This document shows positions 6,274 through 8,715 of a stretch of DNA of 8,715 bases, one piece after another (position 1 is the stretch's first letter; each line of letters starts with the position of its first letter). The stretch comes from Spirochaetales bacterium (GTDB lineage: Bacteria; Spirochaetota; Spirochaetia; SZUA-6; DRHE01). A program made the translations under genes and the position numbers. The DNA lies in contig JAFGQJ010000138.1 of NCBI GenBank assembly GCA_016935715.1, forward strand, positions 1-8,715, read 5' to 3'. The notes beneath the pieces are model-generated. The model searched no databases. It was not told the origin of the DNA and was given only the letters and a program-made list of their open reading frames with translations.

Positions 6274-6930
6274 TTGAGAAGGAGAGCTTCCCGGTTCGAT
6301 CTGCGGGTACCTCCCCTGCGCGTATCTCCTTCGTTCCTGCTCTTCGCCGGCCTGCTTCTCGCACCGGCCATCGTCCTTCAGCAGAATATCATTGTCAAAA
6401 TCCTGCAGAGTGCCGTGTTTCTCCTTCTCGCTCTGCTTTCCGTCTCACGGGGGAGGCGGCGGTTGATCGCAGGCAGTATGATCTTTTCAGCCACAACGAT
6501 CCTCGTGAACCTGTTTTCTCCGGCAGGCCGGGTGCTCGTGACAATCGGCCCGCTGCGGATCACTAGAGGCGCTCTGTCCGTAGGGCTTTTCAAGGCCACC
6601 ACCCTGGCGAGCCTGCTGTATGTCTCCCGTATATGCGTTCGCCCCTCCGTGCGCCTGCCCGGAGCATTCGGACGATACGTCTCGCAGGCTCTCGCGTATC
6701 TGAACCGGCTGTTGGCCCGGCGTGGGGGCATCGGCCGGCACGACGTGGTCGGGCGCCTCGATGAGCTGTTCGAAAGTGTCCTGGAAGACAGCCCGGAACC
6801 GTCTATACCTGACGGGTTCCCGAACCATGCCCGCTCCACTCCGGCGGGCGTGTCTGCGCTGGCGGCACTCCTGGTCTTGAATTGGGCGGCACTTTTTTTA
6901 CCTTTTTCAGCCCTATTGGGAGCAGGCTGA
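6274..6930 (+). CDS. Membrane protein, possibly ECF transporter T component (EcfT/CbiQ-like)
   Basis: Not firmly identified. The 218-residue product has a basic N-terminus (MRRRASRF) and hydrophobic segments near residues 19-36, 40-57, 66-82, 98-119 and 193-211, so about five membrane passes. The stretch LFSPAGRVLVTIGPLRITRGALSVGLFKATT (residues 80 to 110) resembles the region of EcfT/CbiQ proteins where a hairpin leads into a helix starting RITREGL. A cytosolic ARRGG at 148-152 recalls the Ala-Arg coupling motif that contacts ECF ATPases, but only one copy is seen. If correct, it would help power vitamin or metal uptake. The only usable in-frame start after the rplQ stop is TTG 6274, with no strong ribosome binding site. 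It is probably co-transcribed with rplQ. No ATPase or substrate-binding partner gene is visible. Gene reality is likely; function is weak. Confidence 0.6.
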   Translation: MRRRASRFDLRVPPLRVSPSFLLFAGLLLAPAIVLQQNIIVKILQSAVFLLLALLSVSRGRRRLIAGSMIFSATTILVNLFSPAGRVLVTIGPLRITRGALSVGLFKATTLASLLYVSRICVRPSVRLPGAFGRYVSQALAYLNRLLARRGGIGRHDVVGRLDELFESVLEDSPEPSIPDGFPNHARSTPAGVSALAALLVLNWAALFLPFSALLGAG

Positions 6931-7010
6931 GCGCCGATATTATAGTGAAAGCCGAAAATCCCCTGTCCAGGGAGCAGCGGCCGAAAAACATTTCGTAATC
7001 TTCCATCTAA

Positions 7011-7040
7011 TTGGGATCGAAGGTTGCGATCTGGTATATT
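7011..7040 (+). promoter_or_regulatory. Candidate sigma70-type promoter with extended -10
   Basis: TTGGGA (7011-7016, four of six matches to the -35 consensus) and TATATT (7035-7040, five of six to the -10) are separated by 18 bases. TGG directly before the -10 makes it an extended -10 element, which can compensate for the weak -35. Transcription would begin near 7046-7048, about 40 bases before the ATG at 7088. The site lies in the only sizeable non-coding gap, in the right orientation. This is a pattern match only. Confidence 0.5.
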
Positions 7041-7041
7041 G

Positions 7042-7051
7042 GTACTAGTAC
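7042..7051. repeat. Perfect 10-bp palindrome at the predicted transcription start
   Basis: GTACTAGTAC is identical to its reverse complement and spans the predicted start site just after the -10 box. A 5-bp inverted repeat, GATCG (7015-7019) and CGATC (7027-7031), lies in the promoter spacer. Either could be an operator, but a 10-bp palindrome can arise by chance in a gap this size. Confidence 0.3.
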
Positions 7052-7068
7052 TCGTTGAGACAAACCGT

Positions 7069-7073
7069 AGGAG
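7069..7073 (+). promoter_or_regulatory. Probable ribosome binding site for the gene at 7088
   Basis: AGGAG is the best Shine-Dalgarno match before ATG 7088, but the 14-base spacing is long. No alternative start codon in the coding frame lies between them; an in-frame TTG at 7055 is upstream of the site and unsupported. Confidence 0.45.
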
Positions 7074-7087
7074 TTGATCTTCGTTTC

Positions 7088-8715
7088 ATGCGGCAGAGAT
7101 TGAAGATAACGTTAAGCCTCCTTATCTCGCTGGTTCTCTGCGGCGGCTTTGCCGTGTTCTCCTTTACCCCCCTGTTCAATATCGTGGAAACCACGTTTTT
7201 CCAGCCCCGGATCGAGGAAGCGCGGCAGGATCAGCTCCTTCAGATCGCAGATCGGGTCGCCCGATACCACCGGGACAACTTCGACCGTTTACAGCCTACT
7301 TTGGGGCAGCCATTCGTTCCGGCAGCCTTTGAGGAGAGCGGCCAGCAGGCCAGGGAAGATATTTTCGAGCGGCAGAACTGGTTCGGGACGCTCCTGGATG
7401 GGAATCCCAACATTCAGCTGGTACGCATTCTCGGCTCTGAAGGGAAAAAGATCCACTTCAGCACGCTCAATGAGGATATAGAGAGCCGTGACCGCGAGCG
7501 CATCAAGTACCTGGACTACGAGCGCACGGGGGAGACGATCGAATCCGCGGACCTGCTCACTCCCGCCGGGGCGGATGCCCGCGTGATCATCGACGGAGAG
7601 GGCCAGCGTTTCATCTACTCCTTTCCCGTTGTCGAAGAGGGGAACTATCGGGGGGTTGTCCTGTTCTACGTGGCCAGTAGAGATCTCCTGGAGTATCTGC
7701 TGCGTTTCCCCGCACTGGACGTCAGGGAGCTGTCCCTGCTGGGGCGTCAGGGAATCGTCTTCAATATTCCCCTGAGGGACCTGTCGGAGGTCGAATCCGA
7801 CCTGCTCGAGATCTGGCGGCAGGCCGAGGTGCAGGGGCAGGTGTACCAGGAACCCGTGGTATTCGAAAAGGCGGTAGAGCCGGGCGGGCAGGACGGGCCG
7901 GCGGAAAGCGGGAGAGAAAGCTACAGCGTGCTGAGCCTCAACACCGGTGAGCTCGGGGTGTTGAGTCTGCTGATCCCCTACTCCGTGTTCCAGCTGCAGC
8001 CGATCATGAAGATCGTTGTAGTTACCGCGATTTTTCTCACCGTTTTCCTCGGCATCTATCTTGTCCTGAATCTTCGCCAGGATCCCGTGCTGGTGCTCAC
8101 GCAGCGGGTCAAACGCCTTCAGCTGGACATCCTGAAGGAGTTCATCGAGGGCAAAGAGGGTGTCGACTGGCAGCAGTGGCGCAGCAGGCTGGAGAACAAC
8201 CGGGGAGATCTGAAATCGAGGATCAAGCGGGGAATCGGCCGAATACCCTCTCAACGAGAGCAGGAGCTCGACCGGATGATCGACAGAAGCTGGGACGAAA
8301 TCATTTCGATCATCGAAGCGCGCGTCGGTGCGCAGCGGCCCGAAGCTCCGGATATCCGCCACATCGAGCAGCTACTCCAGCGGGCTCTCGAAGGTGCGCA
8401 GTTGACCGTCCAGGCCCCGGTACAGGCCCCGCCGCAGCCGGCAGCCAGGCGGGCGGGACTCGTGGTAGAAGAGATCGGGGTCGAGGAAGTGGTCGAGCCG
8501 GGCGAGGTTATCCCGTCGGCTGGGGAGGAGCTGGAGGAGGTCGAGGAAGCCGAAACGGTGGAAGAGGCCGAGGAGCTGGAGGAGGCTGAGGGGGCCGAGG
8601 AAGCCGAAGAGCTCGAAGAAGCGGAGGAGGTCGAGGAAGCCGAAACGGTGGAAGAAGCCGAGGAGCTGGAGGAGGCTGAGGAGGTCGAGGAAGCCGAAGA
8701 GCTCGAAGAAGCGGA
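7088..8715 (+). CDS. Two-pass membrane sensor-like protein with acidic repeat tail (3' end outside window)
   Basis: Not recognised by name. The frame is open for 542 codons and runs off the window. Residues 8-27 form a first membrane helix after MRQRLKIT. About 280 residues that should face the periplasm follow, then a second helix near 307-327 (IVVVTAIFLTVFLGIYLVL). The outer domain has LVRILGSEGKKIHFST (111-126) and FPVVEEGNYRGVVLFYV (179-195), a pattern reminiscent of Cache ligand-sensing domains, which is an inference. The cytosolic part (330-435) is charged and probably helical, with RVKRLQLDILKEFIEG and LDRMIDRSWDEIISIIEARV. Then comes a Pro/Ala/Gln linker (441-455), and from about 459 the chain becomes almost entirely Glu with Ala, Val and Leu. 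No HAMP, kinase, cyclase or phosphatase domain is visible; one could follow beyond the window. Cys18 is not in a good lipobox. It has its own candidate promoter. Confidence 0.8.
   Translation, partial: MRQRLKITLSLLISLVLCGGFAVFSFTPLFNIVETTFFQPRIEEARQDQLLQIADRVARYHRDNFDRLQPTLGQPFVPAAFEESGQQAREDIFERQNWFGTLLDGNPNIQLVRILGSEGKKIHFSTLNEDIESRDRERIKYLDYERTGETIESADLLTPAGADARVIIDGEGQRFIYSFPVVEEGNYRGVVLFYVASRDLLEYLLRFPALDVRELSLLGRQGIVFNIPLRDLSEVESDLLEIWRQAEVQGQVYQEPVVFEKAVEPGGQDGPAESGRESYSVLSLNTGELGVLSLLIPYSVFQLQPIMKIVVVTAIFLTVFLGIYLVLNLRQDPVLVLTQRVKRLQLDILKEFIEGKEGVDWQQWRSRLENNRGDLKSRIKRGIGRIPSQREQELDRMIDRSWDEIISIIEARVGAQRPEAPDIRHIEQLLQRALEGAQLTVQAPVQAPPQPAARRAGLVVEEIGVEEVVEPGEVIPSAGEELEEVEEAETVEEAEELEEAEGAEEAEELEEAEEVEEAETVEEAEELEEAEEVEEAEELEEA
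8534..8713 (+). repeat. 90-bp in-frame tandem repeat encoding a Glu-rich 30-residue unit
   Basis: Two direct copies, 8534-8623 and 8624-8713, differ at only three bases: G/A in codon 493 versus 523 (silent), and one change in each of codons 502 and 503 versus 532 and 533, turning Gly-Ala into Glu-Val. Each unit is ten triplets of the form Glu-(Glu/Thr/Gly)-(Ala/Val/Leu), so a small or hydrophobic residue recurs every third position. The coding strand is purine-rich (70 of 90 bases in each copy). The last two bases of the window (ga) fit the start of a third copy, so the array probably continues. Confidence 0.92.

Larger units (their letters stand above)
6931..7087. other. Intergenic region between the ribosomal operon block and the sensor-like gene
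   Basis: This 157-base gap is the only sizeable non-coding stretch. It is more AT-rich than the genes on either side. It contains two copies of GCCGAAAA (6951-6958 and 6980-6987), a short CCCTG/CAGGG inverted repeat near 6961-6972 without a following T-run, and the promoter and palindrome listed separately. No convincing rho-independent terminator for the upstream operon was found. Confidence 0.6.

Noticed and set aside
6378..6839. Minus-strand open frames opposite the ECF-T-like gene
   Set aside because: Arg/Pro/Thr-rich products without domains or start signals; the plus strand encodes coherent membrane helices.
7133..7147. Cys18 of the sensor-like protein as a lipoprotein site
   Set aside because: The residue before the cysteine is Leu, not Ala, Gly or Ser, and the hydrophobic helix continues past it, so a membrane anchor is more likely.
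7289..8362. 357-residue open frame on the minus strand
   Set aside because: The plus-strand frame here is open over 1.6 kb with a promoter, ribosome binding site and sensible membrane topology; the antisense product shows no domain.
8176..8589. Plus-strand 137-residue open frame within the sensor-like gene
   Set aside because: Low-complexity Gly/Arg product from reading the repeat out of frame; no start signal.

Overview
The window is one continuous plus-strand block of bacterial housekeeping genes followed by two less familiar membrane-protein genes. It holds the end of the spc ribosomal-protein operon joined directly to the alpha operon: rplF (3' part), rplR, rpsE, rpmD, rplO, secY, rpmJ, rpsM, rpsK, rpsD, rpoA and rplQ. 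Gaps run from 7 to 41 bases, and rpoA and rplQ overlap by 11 bases, so this looks like one transcription unit. The products are ribosomal proteins of both subunits, the SecY translocon channel and the RNA polymerase alpha subunit.

The best guess for the organism is a free-living, moderately GC-rich spirochaete (Spirochaetota). This is inferred from two things. adk, map and infA are absent between secY and rpmJ. The RpoA N-terminus (MARKNLLKGFKRPKGI) and its extra acidic segments resemble spirochaete RpoA as I remember it. No database search was possible, so the assignment is moderate at best.

Region by region: 1-270 is the L6 C-terminal half. 291-1832 is rplR-rpsE-rpmD-rplO. 1846-3165 is secY. 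3190-4734 is rpmJ-rpsM-rpsK-rpsD. 4776-6252 is rpoA-rplQ. 6274-6930 encodes a 218-residue membrane protein, possibly like the T component of ECF transporters; it lies in the same reading frame as rplQ and 21 bases after it. 6931-7087 is the only real intergenic gap and carries a good candidate sigma70-type promoter with small symmetric elements. 7088 to the window end is an open-ended gene for a two-membrane-pass, possibly Cache-like sensor protein. Its cytoplasmic tail becomes an extremely acidic 30-residue (90-bp) tandem repeat that runs off the window.

No mobile element, CRISPR array, tRNA or rRNA was seen. The ribosomal part is ordinary apart from details such as an Arg-to-Gly change in a conserved S11 motif, a TTG start for rpsE and an acidic RpoA linker. 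The least explained part is 6274-8715.
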